A DNA stretch of 64,000 nucleotides. It comes from Stenopsyche tienmushanensis. Its lineage: Eukaryota; Arthropoda; Insecta; Trichoptera; Stenopsychidae. The DNA lies in NCBI GenBank assembly GCA_008973525.1, contig WACJ01000552.1:1488001-1552000 (forward strand). Direction: 5' to 3'. The position numbers were made by a program, and so were the translations under genes. Shown piece after piece: positions 22,101 to 35,949 of the stretch (position 1 is its first letter; every line of letters starts with the position of its first letter). The notes below the pieces were generated by a model. It was not told the origin of the DNA. It saw nothing but the letters and a program-made list of their open reading frames with translations, and did no database searches.

Positions 22101-25100
22101 TCATCTTCAACTTCAAATCCCCATTGTTTATTGTAATTAATCTCCAGGTGTTTATTTATCTCGAAGTTTGGAAAGGATTTGAGGTAGCCGAAAATTAAAC
22201 AAAATATTGACTGGAGAATTTCAATGGTTCGTTAAACCCGAAGTGTATTAAATCATTAATATTACGAAACGCCACGACAAAAGGCTCTCAAGAATTTCGC
22301 TCTGTATAACTATAGGCAACGAAATGTATCATTTTAATGGTAGTATTTCAATGCAATTACGATAGTATCTTCATTTAAAACGTATCGTAATAATGGGGAT
22401 AGAATTTCGAAGTCAAGCCAGTAAGTAATCAGCTTCGTATAATTGTTATGCAAAGTTGATTCGATCAAAGCATATATCTATTGTTAGAACGGTTGAGTGC
22501 TTGGTTGTATTGAAGTGATTTCAAAATTGTTTGTAATTGGTAATTTAGCCTCACTTAAAGCAAGAGAATGTTTAAGTTTGATCATATTTCAACCCCTTGA
22601 TGCCTTTGAATATACACCTGTCTCCAGAGAGAGACACGATCTTGTACGTTTGAGTACTTGAAAACAGTAGTTAATGTGTTTGTATTATGTCAAATTTGAA
22701 TTTATTGTTGCCAATAAAGGAGAATAATGAAGTCGTGACATGAAGTCAATGATACGTAGAGTAATGTAATAATTTTTAATTAAAAATATTGATTATAAGA
22801 CATATATCATATACACACTTTTTCTGAAATATTGGATTAAAATATTAAAATTATTTTCATAAATAATATCCGATTAACTAAATCAGTTCAAATTTAAAAA
22901 AAAAACACTGCGTAATGTGGTTTCCCTCCTTAAATGTATTTAATAATGAATGAGTTTAGGGTCATTTTTGCAGATAGTTATATTAAAATATGTCATTATT
23001 TAGCCATGCACATGCACACAGATTTGTAAGAGCCGATCTAAATGTCGAAAGCTTCCCATTTGAAAAATATATATCGATGATAGTCCAAGCAAAGAAGGCA
23101 AAATAGATGTGCCCCATAAAAGCAGGGTCCCCTGAGTCATCCACGCCCTCGCACGGTCTCAATTCCAATCCGCCTATAACAGTCCGAGACGAAGAAAATC
23201 TTGAATGCAGACAAGCCGAGTGACTGCTAACAAAAGCAACATATTTGTTATTCAGGCAGAATGCAAAGCAAGACATGAGCTAGTTGTTAGCGAATTTGGC
23301 CGTACAGTTGTCTACCGCTGAAGTGCAACTTGCTTTGATCTTACGAACACCGCCAAACTGCAATCGCACCTCACATGCACGCCCAGACTTTGATATGCAA
23401 CCATTTTCGTTGATAGATGCGCTCGCTTTTAGGACTCGTGTGCAATTTGCATTCGTTTGCCGGTAAACAAAATTCTTGCCGAATGGCTCGTTAGAACTGG
23501 GCAAGTTTATTTTTTCCCATTTTTATTACGTCCGGTAAAAATGCATTTTGCGCCGTGTGCACCGCAACCGTTTGCGGCCACTTTGATATAAGCTCCTTGT
23601 TTAAGGATTTTCGCTTTAACGCTGCTGTAAACTTCCTCCCGAATTTCCCAGCTAAAAAGTCTCACCCACAGGAAAAAAAAGATTAATTAATATCCACAGC
23701 AAGCATTTTGAGTTGAAAGCATGCTCAAAACAGGATAAGGTACATATAGTTTTTAATTTCCGAATTGTGACTTTTTAATTTAAATTTAATGAAAATGTAA
23801 TTATTTTTTTTTTCAAAATGCAATCTCTTATAATCCAAAGTATTCGTAATTGAAAACATAATAGAAATATGTACTTAACGATATAAAAATTAATTGCACC
23901 CGTAAATTTCGCAAATAGTCGCAAATTTCGCAAGTAATAGTAAAAATATGATTGTTTATTCCTTGGACTTGATATTTAATTCCAAAATATATTTTTTTAA
24001 ATTTAGATAATAGCATTAACAAGCTTTAAATAAAAACTAATAACGACATTTTGATTTAACGGCAGCAACGTTTAAAAAAATATTATTTTTTTCCGATTTG
24101 CCCGATATATTTTTTTATATAGGTCTATTATTTAAGATACTTTATTTGGCATACAATATAATTTTAAATAGAAAATAGAATATCTTCATAGGTAAATTTG
24201 ACTTTTCCATCAAAAACGTTCTTAATATAAATGTCAAATGAATAGTTTTTAAGCGAACATAGGTTTTATTCAGATATTCAAATTAATGGATAATAAAAAT
24301 ATACCTAAATAAAGAATAACATTAATATGAAATAAATAGTATAATATGGTTGGTAGCTTAGAGGCTTAAAAATATTAATAGGGTTGTATTTTCATCAGCG
24401 AATATTATCGCAAAAGTGCATTAGATGCGCATAAAAGAGGGTAGCGGCTTAGCCCCGCGTAAGCGAAATGGTCCATTACCGGAACAACTTCGTCCCGAAA
24501 ATTATTTTAAATTAACAATAATGACACATTTTTCAGGCTCTCCGAGAATCCTTTTAGGCCAGGCAATTGTTTAGTGGGATCGTTTCGTCTTTTTAATAGT
24601 CGACTCTGAGCCAAATAATAGGCGGTGGATAAGCGCACGGGAAAAAACCCATTGTCAGATATTTAGCCCAGTGGCGTGCACCTGTGTAGGTGATTACACA
24701 CAAACAAAGGGCTCAATATAATACGGGAAGTCCTACTCATCGTCGAAAGCCTCCATCGAGGCCTCATTAAAAGCCACGGAGGTTTTTGAATACCAAAGCT
24801 TTTAAGCGTGAGCTCTAAACAAATAGCCGGCCGAGTAAGTACAACCATTAATTGCATATGGTTCAGTTGACCGTCGACGGTTGATTTAAGGGATCGTAAT
24901 GGTTTCTCAAAATAAAATGCTGACATAATATGTAATTCGTGGACCAGAGCGCCCCTGACATACCTGCTAGGGGTAGTATTTTACTCAATGGCGATATAGC
25001 TTGTTAGAGCTTTCGAGTGTACTCGCTGAAAAGCGATTTTTCTTCTACTGTAAAACAACACTTACGATAAAACGATATTTGCTTTTTTTTATTCCTAAGG

Positions 25101-28100
25101 CACAAATAAAATGCAAATTGACATTGGTTTAACGAGATTTTTTAAGAAATATAATTTTAATATATTTCTTATAAAATCTGTGCTGAAGATTATCTTCCGT
25201 CAGCTGCCTCTGGAATTCAATTTGCATTAATTTTGATTCCAGAATTGACTCTAGATAAAAAAAAATAGTAAATAAAGAAGATATAATCAATGCAAATATT
25301 TTTTTTGCTGAAATTTGTTGCAATGAAACGAATAATGATAAAATCTTGCTGTGCATCTGGTTTAATTGTTTCAAGCCCAGTCTCATTATTTAATAGCCAT
25401 ACTTCTATCAAATAAAAATCTAGATTTTAATAGCAATGTTGAGCTCTTTGATCAAATATATTTGCTTCAAATCACTATGATTTCTTTTGAATATAAGTAC
25501 AAAGATCGCATTTTGTTATGATGACGTTGAATAAACAAGAACAAAGTAGTGGTTACGTTAAAATATAACAATAAAAATAGCATGCCGCTAAATATATTTA
25601 ATAATATGTATTCACCTTGATGTATATGAATTTTTGACGAACCATTGAACCGCGAAAATTAATGATTATTGATACTAATATTCTGTACTAGCAATTTCGC
25701 AATTATTTTGCAATGAATTTGTAATGATCCATTGGTACTTATGCTTTTGAAGCATTAAATTTGAAATAGAATCATTATAGGATGATCATGATTATGAAAG
25801 TGAATATTTGGTTAAAATTTTAAATTATTCAATCGCTACCCTTTTCGAGAGGTTGAGTTAATGGTTCGGCTCCTGCATTAAAATAATTTCGGAATCGGCC
25901 CTCGTGATCAATATTAATGTAGTTTTAACACAAATGTATTCATTCTTTCGTCAGAAGTCAAAGCTGTTCCGTCTAAAATATGCACCCTTTAAAATGAGCA
26001 AAACCCTGGTTAGCTTTTACTGCTAGATACCATAAATTTTGAAATCAGCCAGCTATCAGCACCTTGCGGCATAAACGCGCTAGGCAAAATATTCTGAATA
26101 TTCTCAATAGTGAAGCAGGTAAGGCATAATGACGTGTATAGAAGGTATTTCTACCCTTAAGGTCCAAAATCGATGTTTATCCCCGGCGCTGCGACTTAGC
26201 CAGCCCAGTCGGAATTAATCACGACAAAGCTCCAACTATTATTTAATACTCCTTTTACGGCCACCCTGTATTACACACACCCCCCCTGGATTGAGATGGA
26301 GCAAACGGAGGCTTAAACTCGGGGACCGCATTTAATAGAGTCGTTTTGCTTCAGATTAGTTTCCTCGAGATGGATTTGACGAAAAGCGCGCTCGAAACTT
26401 TGGAGGCAAAATTGAAATAAGGAATGATTAATAGAATCGCTAAATCCGCTTATGTGAAATCTGCACAAGTCTGTTGGGAGAATTTACAATTTTGCTTTTT
26501 TAAAAACATTTTATTACGGAGCTGCAATTTCAGGTGAAGCAAGAAATTTCATACTGGGGGAAAGGTGCATTCAAATTATAACTTTCCACGTGGCTGGAAT
26601 TCAAATGAATCCACCCGAGCATTTTTTCTTGGTTACACAAAAGGCACCGACATAAAAACTTATTTAAAAATCTGAATTTTAGTCGAGCTCTGCGTTTAAG
26701 GGATTTAGTATTTGAATAAAATATTAATATTTTTCATACTAATGTAGAAAATATTCCTTTGTGTCTAATGCTCTCGGTTAGTATTCATAAATACTATAAA
26801 ATAGCCAGTGATATTTTTCATATGAAAAAATAGCTATTACTTAGCCCATATAAAAATGAAAATTGCTTCAACGACCATTTTTCTTGTAATACGTTTATTT
26901 CATGCACAAAAAATAGTTTTAGGGAACTCATAAACGTAATATTTTAGTAAGACGTTAAAATTTCACTCGGACTTCATCTAACTTCATACTTTTAACATAT
27001 ATATTATCAATATTATTCACTAAATAATATCATTAAGGGATTAAACTAATAGTTATCACCGCTAAAAATGCAAATATTTAAAAGTTGCACATATATGTGA
27101 TTTGATATTAAAAAAATGCGTTCTTGTTCTGTTGCATAATTTTTAAACAATGGTTATAACATATTCCATGTGTTCTTTAATGGATTACATTGGTATCTTG
27201 TATTGATCAAATACCACCCCAATTTTCCTTCACATGATCTCCCTTATAATATTTCCATATGTTACAACAACCACCTGCCCTTAAACGTATGTAATCTATT
27301 AGCTTTAATTTTACCCCACTAATGTTAATGTTTTCGTTCACTCATTCGTTATACGTTCGCTTTGTCTTGGTAAAATTAATTTTGGATTCAAATTTTATAG
27401 CGGTATGTTCTATTTTATGCAGCAAACCTTGTAAAAAATACGTAATATTCAATGCAACGCAAATTCAATTACTTGCAAACATTTAAATGATGCATCTTGC
27501 TCATTAGCATTGATAAAGTAAAAAACTTTAATACTTTTTTTAATAATGTTACTATCTAAAAATCCATTGCTTTGTCATATTTGTTGCTTTCGATCATGAT
27601 TTAGTATTTGTGTTTGCTTAAATTATGTTCGAGTATGATTTCCGGTACTCATATCAATATATACATTTCGCATTAAAAGGGTTTATTATATTTCTTTATG
27701 AACGTGATTTCCTTATCTAATTTCCAATGAAATTGTTTCTGCAAAGTTTTTGCTGATATTTTTTGTTTATTTCATCCAGATCTAAAGAAAATGTTTATAC
27801 AAAAATGTATTTTTACCATTTTCAAGGCGCTGAAAATCCCATGTGATAAGAGCAAAACAAACAAAGGAGGAAGAAGTACGATGTTTTGGTATCGCGTTGC
27901 GGTTCCACGTGGCAAGCTTGACATCAGCATTCTATTCTTGTCGACACGTGAGACGCGTGATTTCATCACTTCAATAAATAAAATATTTAGCGAGTTGGCC
28001 GTATAAGGCGTCCCTGCCCCGACAGATAATCCAGGCAGCATCACGTACGCCGAGGGTAGGTGGCCAGGTCCCGGTGCCCCAACTTCTTCAGTTCCACGTA

Positions 28101-29081
28101 AATCGAATTCCATTGCGCCAATATTCGAACGAGCCGCAGTAGGATCTGGCCTATTCCGCTCCCACCGACACCTTCCACCCCCTCGGGCAAACACCAGCTA
28201 CGCCCAGCGTAGAGGCGTCGTGAAATAGTGGGTCGTGCTCGCGTATTCCTCCCCTTATTTATACATTTGCTTCACTTACACGCAGCTTTGCGAATTCTTG
28301 GGCGTAAATATTAAATAATTCCTTCAGCCGAGTATTACTTGGACCTAAATTTACGATAGCTGCATTATTACTGTGCCCCGTGCTTAATGCCGAACGGAGA
28401 ATTAGAAGGTTCATCCGCAGAATTGTTATAAATTAAGTATTCAGTACGTGTCAGGTAAATTTGCTCGGATACTAGGAAATGTTAACTTAATTATTGAATA
28501 TGTATGAGATTTTGGGTGCAAAATAAATGAATTATCTAAGTTTCCTCCATTACAAAACTTTGTAACCGAACCGACGGGAATATTCGATGAGTTACACCAA
28601 ACAAACTTTCTTTATGCCCTACATGTGCGAATTGGAAAACATAAACTTTGTAATGGTGAAGGAGGATGCTTAAAAAACACTAATGAAACATTGATCGAAT
28701 ATTTAATTTAAAAAAACATGAATTTTATCGTTCTCTTATACAAAAAAAAATAGCATGTCAATTTTTGAGCTAATTTTTGCTTGAATTTTGTTGCCATCAT
28801 TGAAGATCGTATGAAAACGAATAAACTCAAAATTTGGATTAATGCTATACAATACGATAAAAGCTACATCGATTTAATATTTAAAAACATATATTATATT
28901 TGAAATGTATGTATGTTTTTAGAAATTTGTAGCGCTTATTATTTATTTGTAGTTTGTATAATATGATAAGTATGATTTTTAAAAATGTTTTATTTTAGAC
29001 CTTTTTAGACAAGATTAATCTTCTAACTATATTAAAATGCATTTAATAAGTATTTTCATATGAAACTTGCAACATATTACT
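19147..29081. other. Long gene-free stretch, upstream intron
   Basis: About 10 kb without a recognisable gene. AT-rich DNA alternates with GC-balanced islands at about 20000-20300, 22000-22300, 22960-23690, 24380-25020, 25840-26700 and 27760-28460. Open frames in the islands reach 97 codons on the - strand at 22983-23276 and 140 codons on the - strand at 27772-28194. None shows a domain, plausible splice partner or repeat of codon pattern on close reading. A stretch at 22590-22740 shares the GAGAGAGACA...CTTGTACGTT wording of the TTAA MITE and may be a fragment. AAGGGATTAA at about 27036 could be another TTAA-MITE end. Confidence 0.5.
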
Positions 29082-29275
29082 TTAATCCTTAAGCGGAACT
29101 AATTTTTGACTAGAAAAATCTACTTTTGATATTGAAGAAGATGACTTTTAAAGTGGATTTCCAAATAGGCACCAAGTTCATATATATTATACTGATAAAC
29201 ATATCATAATATTCACTGGTGCTTTGTATATTTTATTGAACACATGTCATACGATATTGTAGCTTAAACGGTTAA
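29082..29275 (+). mobile_element. Possible short TTAA-flanked MITE
   Basis: TTAA at 29082-29085 is followed by TCCTTAAGCGG, and CTTAAACGG is followed by TTAA at 29272-29275. The ends are imperfect inverted repeats of the same CCTTAAG type as the copies at 13931 and 17859. The 186-bp interior does not visibly match them. This is a candidate only. Confidence 0.35.
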
Positions 29276-32200
29276 AAAATTATTATTGATGTAAAACTAA
29301 TCGAAGAATGGGCTGCTAGTGCTTTTTACTGATGATGATGGCATAAATTTGGCTAATATTATTAAATTTACTTCACATTTCTTTTGAGTGAATTATCAAT
29401 AAGGCTCGCAAGCATTAATTTTAAATTTGTAAAATAATCATATTATGTTCAGACGGTGGTTTGATTCATAGACCCTATAGCTATGCGGTTTGAGCGCAAT
29501 GTAAAGTTACACATTTCGGAGTATCAAAAACTTTTATTGCGTATTCAAATTTGAAAACACATAAAACTGCGGCAAACTGCATTATTTATAATAACCCCCC
29601 GGTTCACATTTCGATACAAAATAACGACCGCATAAAACCCAACTATTGTTACGTCTGGCGTCCCGTCTCCATTTGGATGCATCATCAGAAAGATAAAGGC
29701 GAAGTTGCACCGACCGCCGAACGACAAACAAAAGGAGCAGGATTTTAACCAGATCCAGTGGCACTTAAACGTCATCTAGAATTTAATATTCTCATAGTAA
29801 AGTTTACACGTGCACATAATGGTCTTGCTGTCTATTACGTGTTAGAGCCGCCATCGGAGTCACGTATTAATGTCCCAGCCATGCTTTACAATGTCAAGCT
29901 TACTCGTGGTAGGAGGCAAACTGACGACATTTGACGACGAGATTCGACTATTGAGTCAATATTACGCTGTTGACTTACTGGGTTTTATGATTGCGGCGTG
30001 TGTTTGGAGTTTGGGCCTCAGTTTGGGAATCGGGACAGATGAATTACGCTACGATTGATTGTGATGGGATACATGTCGAATTGATGATCCCATACTATGA
30101 TAATTTGGCAGAAACTTCACAAATGATCACTATTTCGTAAATATAATGCAAATTGGATTTCTGCCTAATGGTTTGCAATATTCCTATAAAAGATGAAAGT
30201 AGGGTGCCCATAGATTTTTCTGGAGATGGCAGATTTAATATAGAACAGTTTTAAGCTATCTTCCATAAATACATTTAAAATGACGTTTTTTTAAGGAGTG
30301 TTTTTGAATAATGCTCTTTGATTTCAGGAGATACATTTATTTTCTCAAAATAAAATATACTAATTGGATTAAAATTAGTAACGCTCAACTAAAATAGATC
30401 TAAGATTAAGAATAATTTTCTAAAAATTATGTAAGATATATACATATATTATATTGAAATGATTGGAGTGTAATAAAATTTGAAGACAATTTCTTATAAT
30501 AAGTTTAAATTGAGTCACGGTTCAGGAAACACGCGATTTTTTTTTAAGAAAGTCATTGTTGTGAATTTATAATTTATATTTTGAATTGTTTTGCCGTTAT
30601 ATGTAAACAATATCAAGATCAACAATCAAAACAAAATCTCAGTGAATGAATGCAAACGAAGTATAGATAATAATTATAAATAATAAAATTATCATAGGTT
30701 GGAATAAAAACAAATAAAACAACGCTCATCCCATTAAAACAGTTAGAACAATCTATTTTTATTCAGATGTAAAAAATATTTTTTTGGGCAGGTACCTGTT
30801 TCTACCCTTAAACCAACATTAATAATAAAAAGTTCATTCTCTGTATATGTTGAATTGCTTAAACATAGTCAGACAGCTATAATAGTAGTTTAGTGTCAAT
30901 AAATAATGGGAATTAAGCTAAAGCTCATTATTAATATAAAATAATACTTCAAAAATAAAGCACTATACCTCATTCTCTCAATTACCAGGCTTGTTATAGA
31001 ACTTCAACCCCATCCACCTTATTCATTCGAAATCGCACCCTTAGAAAAAAAATGCACCAGGGGAGCTTAATAATAGTTCTATCAATGCACATTCATTGGC
31101 ACACAAACCTTATCTATCCTAAATTTATTGAATATTTTGAATAAATTAATTAAATAATTTAGTATTGATTTCATTAACAGTGTACAATTTATTTTCTATT
31201 AAAATTACTTTTATACAGTTTGAACATAGTGACTTTGTAATTTTGTATTTTGAACAGGATTTTAATTCAGTTTGGCATAATTTTTGCATAAAATTTTGGT
31301 ATGGCATCCACAAAATGAATTTTCTCGATGTATCCATTTACCATGTTAAAAAGTTTCATTTTATAGTATGCATATTATGTTAAGCTTTCAATCCTTATAA
31401 ATCTTATAATAATATCAAATATATGTTTATATTGGTTAAATTAGTGCGCTTTTATTACAAAAATATTCATTTATATTCAGGATAATGATGTTTCTCCATA
31501 GAAATAAATGTATGCATTTTTTTAATGTCGCAATTGCGTTTTTCAAGTGCCTCGTTATTAGAAACCCAATCGGTGCATGGGATCTTAAGCATTCTTCATT
31601 AGCGCCACATCTCGGAGCTTTCAGGCTGTTGCTAATGATTGCTGTCAAAGTCTATGCTCCTATTTTGTAACAAAAAGCGTAATAGGAGAGCTTAAAACTA
31701 CTTGAAGGCATGCTAAAAAATTACCTTTGATACGGACGAACTTTTATTAAAGTTATTTTAATAAAAAAATGCTAACAAGACGAGCAGTCAACCAAAGTGT
31801 CAAAGTTATTCCACAACTCCGCAAATTATTTTTTATATTTTTTTAACGCTTTTACATACTTGGAGAAATTGTTCGTTTTGTATTGAAGCGCGGTTTACGT
31901 AAACCTTTTATCTGTTTGAAAGTATGCAGCAACTTCAGCTGAAAACAGGTTTTGCACGTCAGCGAGTTTGCATACAAGATTTGCTCCACCAACTCCCAAC
32001 AATTATGTAACTGCAAAACCTTATAACTTTATCCCGAAATTTCGGTTCTGGGCTCCAAACACGTCTGACAAATGATGTTTTAGTCGGCGGAAAATCCTGC
32101 CACACCACGAAACTATGTACCGACGTACTCGTTACACCCATCATAAACAGGGTGTATTACATGTCATCTAGACGTTTATTATTTTAAATCTCAAATATTT

Positions 32201-33563
32201 GTACGGATCGTTAATTTATTTATTTTGCTTTATACTGCAAGGGGTTCGGTGGAATTTTAACTACCGGCTGAGTCGAGCGACATTTTATGCGCTCTAAACG
32301 AAATATACTGAGGCATTATAAGTGATATTTTAGATGGCGTCTGTCGTTAAGGATTATAACAAAATTATACTTAATATTTTATTTGTTTGACAAAATTGTT
32401 TTATGATGATATAAAGTTGTATCTCGAAGAGGCCACACTACCCTTGGAAATGAAATATTATTTAAGTTGTAAATTATGTTAAATGATCGCTTGTCAAATA
32501 ATCCATCATATGATCTGGCGCGCATCTTACATTTAAATTTTACTGTCCCGATGATCTCAAATTATTTATCATAAAAATATGAAATGTGTCCTGCATATGG
32601 ATCAATAGATAAAACATAACAATGTAAAGGCATGATTTTTTTTCAGTTTTCATATAAATTTAAAGAGATGAATTAAATTTCCATTTTTCGTACTTATTTA
32701 AGTAGATCTTGCTTCACTAGTTTACAAATTTAAAAATCATTATTATAGCTCAAAATTTTTGACACTTATAAATTCCGCTTGAAAATCTAAATAAATAGGA
32801 ATTATCTTAATTAACATATCAAAATCCGGATACACATTTTTTAGTATTGTAATAATATATTTTGACAGGGATAAATGATTATGCCTTCCAAAACATATTT
32901 ATCCTTAGGACAAAAGCTTGAATTTAAAGGACTTATATAATTTTGTATGAGATGAAAGGGTAAATATTAACCCAAGCCATTGATAATCCTGCAACTCATA
33001 GCATAAGGGGAGAAAATGAAAATGTGGCAAATGTAAAATTTCATGATGCTAAAACTTGCTTGACTGATTAAAGAAATGTTTTTAATACAAAAAGTTGAAT
33101 ATATAACTTGATTCTGTAAATTAAGTATTGATAATAAGGAAACATTTTTACGATCTGCAAGCATAACTTATTTTCAATGTATCATATCCCGTATTTAGAT
33201 CATTTCTATAGAAAATTTATCCATAGGACTTTTTATGTGGCATTTTTTTATTTGTCTTCTACGTTTGGATAAGATCATTTGAAGTAGGAGCAGATATGTG
33301 AGTTAGAAAGCAAAATTTTCATTATTCGCAAGTTGGAATAATATTCTCGAGTTAGAAAGCAATTACAATTATTCACGATCTTCTAAATTTTCTTGTAAGG
33401 TGAAAAGTTTTTCTATATTCTAAATTTGAATTCAAAACTTTATAACATGAGTCCAGAATTTAATCCACTATACGGACATTTGGTTGCCAATAAACAAGGA
33501 AATATTTTTTTCATAAACAATCATGATATAGAACGGGCTATATAGTTTCAACACGATCCAAGC
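29276..33563. other. AT-rich intronic DNA with islands
   Basis: No gene recognised. GC-balanced islands lie at about 29440-30060 and 31560-32340. Their short open frames (60 to 76 codons) overlap in both strands and show no domain. The rest is AT-rich with homopolymer runs. Confidence 0.45.
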
Positions 33564-33836
33564 CAGAGGTTTTTAAACCTGGGATCCGCGAATTTATTAC
33601 CGGGGCTCTGCAAAAATAAAAAAAACATGTATCTTTACTTGAAAAAAAAAGTGGAATTATTTACATAAAACATTATAAGAAGATCTATTTTGACCAATAT
33701 TTGGCCAAGATATTTTAATTTGTTTGAAAATTGGGATAGAGTAAAGGGTTGGGATGAAGTCCGTCATAAAAAAATTGTGTAAGAGGAGGTCCGCAAAAAA
33801 AATTTGCTTAAAACTACATGAGTTTAAGAATCGCTG
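33564..33836 (+). mobile_element. hAT MITE related to the ZBED5-like element
   Basis: Starts CAGAGGTTTTTAAACCTGGG at 33564 and ends GAGTTTAAGAATCGCTG at 33836; the reverse complement of the end is CAGCGATTCTTAAACTC, so the ends are inverted repeats. The left end matches the left end of the hAT remnant at 9389 (CAGCGGTTTCTTAATCTGGG). The flanking 8-mers, ATCCAAGC and ATATAAGA, agree at five of eight positions, compatible with a worn 8-bp target duplication. It has no coding capacity and was presumably moved by that hAT family. Confidence 0.65.
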
Positions 33837-35866
33837 ATATAAGAGACTGTATGATAAATTATCATAAATAGTTTAAGGAAAATAATTTAAGCAAAGGCTT
33901 AATATTTGAAAATATTAATCTTCTTCTTGAAACAATCCAAATATTTTCAAAATAATGAAAGAGATTTTACACTATCATCACGCAAGGAAAGTATAAAGAT
34001 AAAACATATTTTATGTAATAGAAATTTGATTACTTAAATCTGTTTTGGTTCGATTATTTTAGTTTCAGCAAATGCCTCGATAGATGAAAATTTAGTAAGG
34101 AACACACTTCTAATAAAAGAGCGTATACCAGCAATTGTTTGTTTCTTGTGTCACAGTTTCTTTTTGATGAGGGTTATATTTGGCAATAGTACACGAGATT
34201 CATTGACCAAAATAAGTGAATTAAAGATCGACTTCCTCCTGCAGGCAGCACAACTGTTGCTGGGTCCTCTCGGAGGCGACATTTAAAATTAATTTATTTT
34301 GGTTGGATGTGCTGGTGGAGAGGGCGCCCTCTGTATTTTTAAAGAGGTGTCAGTTGATGATGATATAAAATGTGGTGGTGTTCCACCCCGGCCGTCGGGC
34401 AGAGAGAGAATGGGCTGTATAAAACAACACCCCCCCGCGTACCTGGTGGTGCGTCTTAAAATTTACGGCCTTTTTTACGGATGTGTGAACTTCCTGCGTA
34501 ACAGGGATGCTTTATCATTGTCTCCTCTTTTCGTTCCTCCGCACTCAGACACCGTCGAAAATGCGGCATTTTGATCTGAATTTTATATTTGCGGCGTGTG
34601 TATATTTTATGCATACCCGGGCCGTTTGTTTGACAGCGACACATATATTTCTCTTATTGCTTACATCAAAAAAAGAAGCAGACGAAGAAGAAGAAACGAG
34701 TCTCGAATAAATCACGCAAATATCACGATCGTGAAGTGTTTCACGGCGCGGCCGTTCTTTTTTACGAGAAGAACAATCGCCTTAGCCCGTAAAGGAATTT
34801 TCCTTTTTGTGCCGGAAAATCGCTTTGACAAAAATTTTTCTTACATCTTTATGCATGTAAGGCTGTATGTATTTATATTAATACCTCCCTACCTAGGCGT
34901 ATGAATGCCAGACAAAGAATCCCTTTGATTTTTTTGAATCTCACGAAGTACTTATTGTATGATTTATCACAATATAAAATGATGTTCTAGCTCTCTTTTT
35001 TTGCATTGACAAAATATATTTGAATTAAATTACATTTTAAAAATTATCATCTTTGTTAATATTGCTAACAAAAAAGACCTTTTCACTGATAACTAAAATA
35101 CTTTCTTTTTAAAAAAATACTTAATAAGACTTCCAATTTAGTAACTCAATCACATGCCGTATGTATTTTTTTATACGTTTGGCAAACATTTGGTAAAATT
35201 TAAAATGCCTAAAAATGAATACAAATTAATCGGTGTACGATAACATACTCATAATAATTTTTACAAATTTTGAATAATATTTGCTCGTTATTCAACAAAG
35301 ATGTTAGTTCAATTTCTCTTCAATCTCCATAGGAAATATGTTTTGGCTAATTTTTTTTTCTTTTATAATTTCAATTATATCTCAAATATAATTAAAGTAG
35401 AATAAGATTTGAAAGAAGTTCCATCCCTATATATTTCTTTATAAAATCGAATTCAAAGAAGCTGTAATTTTTTGAATTGCATACATTCCAAATGTTCACA
35501 ATATTTTTTCAGGATCAATAAATAGATAAGTATTTTTACAAAAAAATTCGAACAAATCTCATCAATCTGCTGACATTAGTATTGAAAAACTAGGTCTTTC
35601 ACCAAGGTTAATATTTGGGATCTCCCAAGCTTGTTGTTGTGGGAAAAATTGTTTCCACAGTCTATATTTGAAATTGAATCTTTTGGATAAGAGTTTAGTA
35701 TTTAGTACACTATAATATTACTATTTTAATGCATTATGTATATAATCTTAATGTATGATTGATTTTTGGTTCATTCGAATAGCTTTTACTTTATCTTCAA
35801 GTTTTTTGTTTCTCTGATAAGAGTTGCTTTTGATGATATTTTAATAAAGTGTGTTGTCTGTTTCAG
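33837..35866. other. Intron sequence upstream of the exon
   Basis: No gene recognised. A GC-balanced island at about 34180-34880 holds overlapping short frames without domains. AT-rich sequence follows to the acceptor of the exon at 35867. The last bases before the exon, TTGTCTGTTTCAG, are a good polypyrimidine tract and acceptor. Confidence 0.5.
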
Positions 35867-35949
35867 GTTGCGCGTTCTTAACATACTTCAGTCCCGAGAG
35901 CGCGTTAAGCGCACAAACGGCTCTTCATGAGAAACGCACGTTGCCAGGG
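35867..35949 (+). CDS. bru3: Internal exon of a bruno-3 / CELF3-6-type RNA-binding protein (RRM1 part)
   Basis: An 83-bp internal exon. TTTCAG precedes it and GTGAGT follows at 35950. It enters in phase 1 (one base of the first Gly codon comes from the upstream exon) and leaves in phase 0. The translation, [12 protein letters not shown] then [16 protein letters not shown], matches RRM1 of CELF proteins. GCAFLTY is the RNP1 core that contacts RNA, and ALHE(K/Q)(R/K)TLPG is the segment before MNRPIQVKP in the family. GCAF and HE-TLPG point to the CELF3-6/bruno-3 branch, since CELF1/2-type proteins read GCCFVT and end LPGMHHP. Vertebrate CELF genes, as I recall, also have an 83-bp exon at this place. 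CELF proteins regulate alternative splicing and translation, often in neurons and muscle. The usual YCARDSA wording is YFSPESA here. Neighbouring exons were sought by eye and not found. Confidence 0.88.

Noticed and set aside
24668..24700. CAGTGGCGTGCAC, which resembles a hAT end
   Set aside because: No partner end, no 8-bp duplication and no second copy in the window.
27772..28194. 140-codon open frame on the - strand
   Set aside because: It lies in a GC-rich island where stops are rare, overlaps other frames, and shows no domain, splice context or sensible composition.
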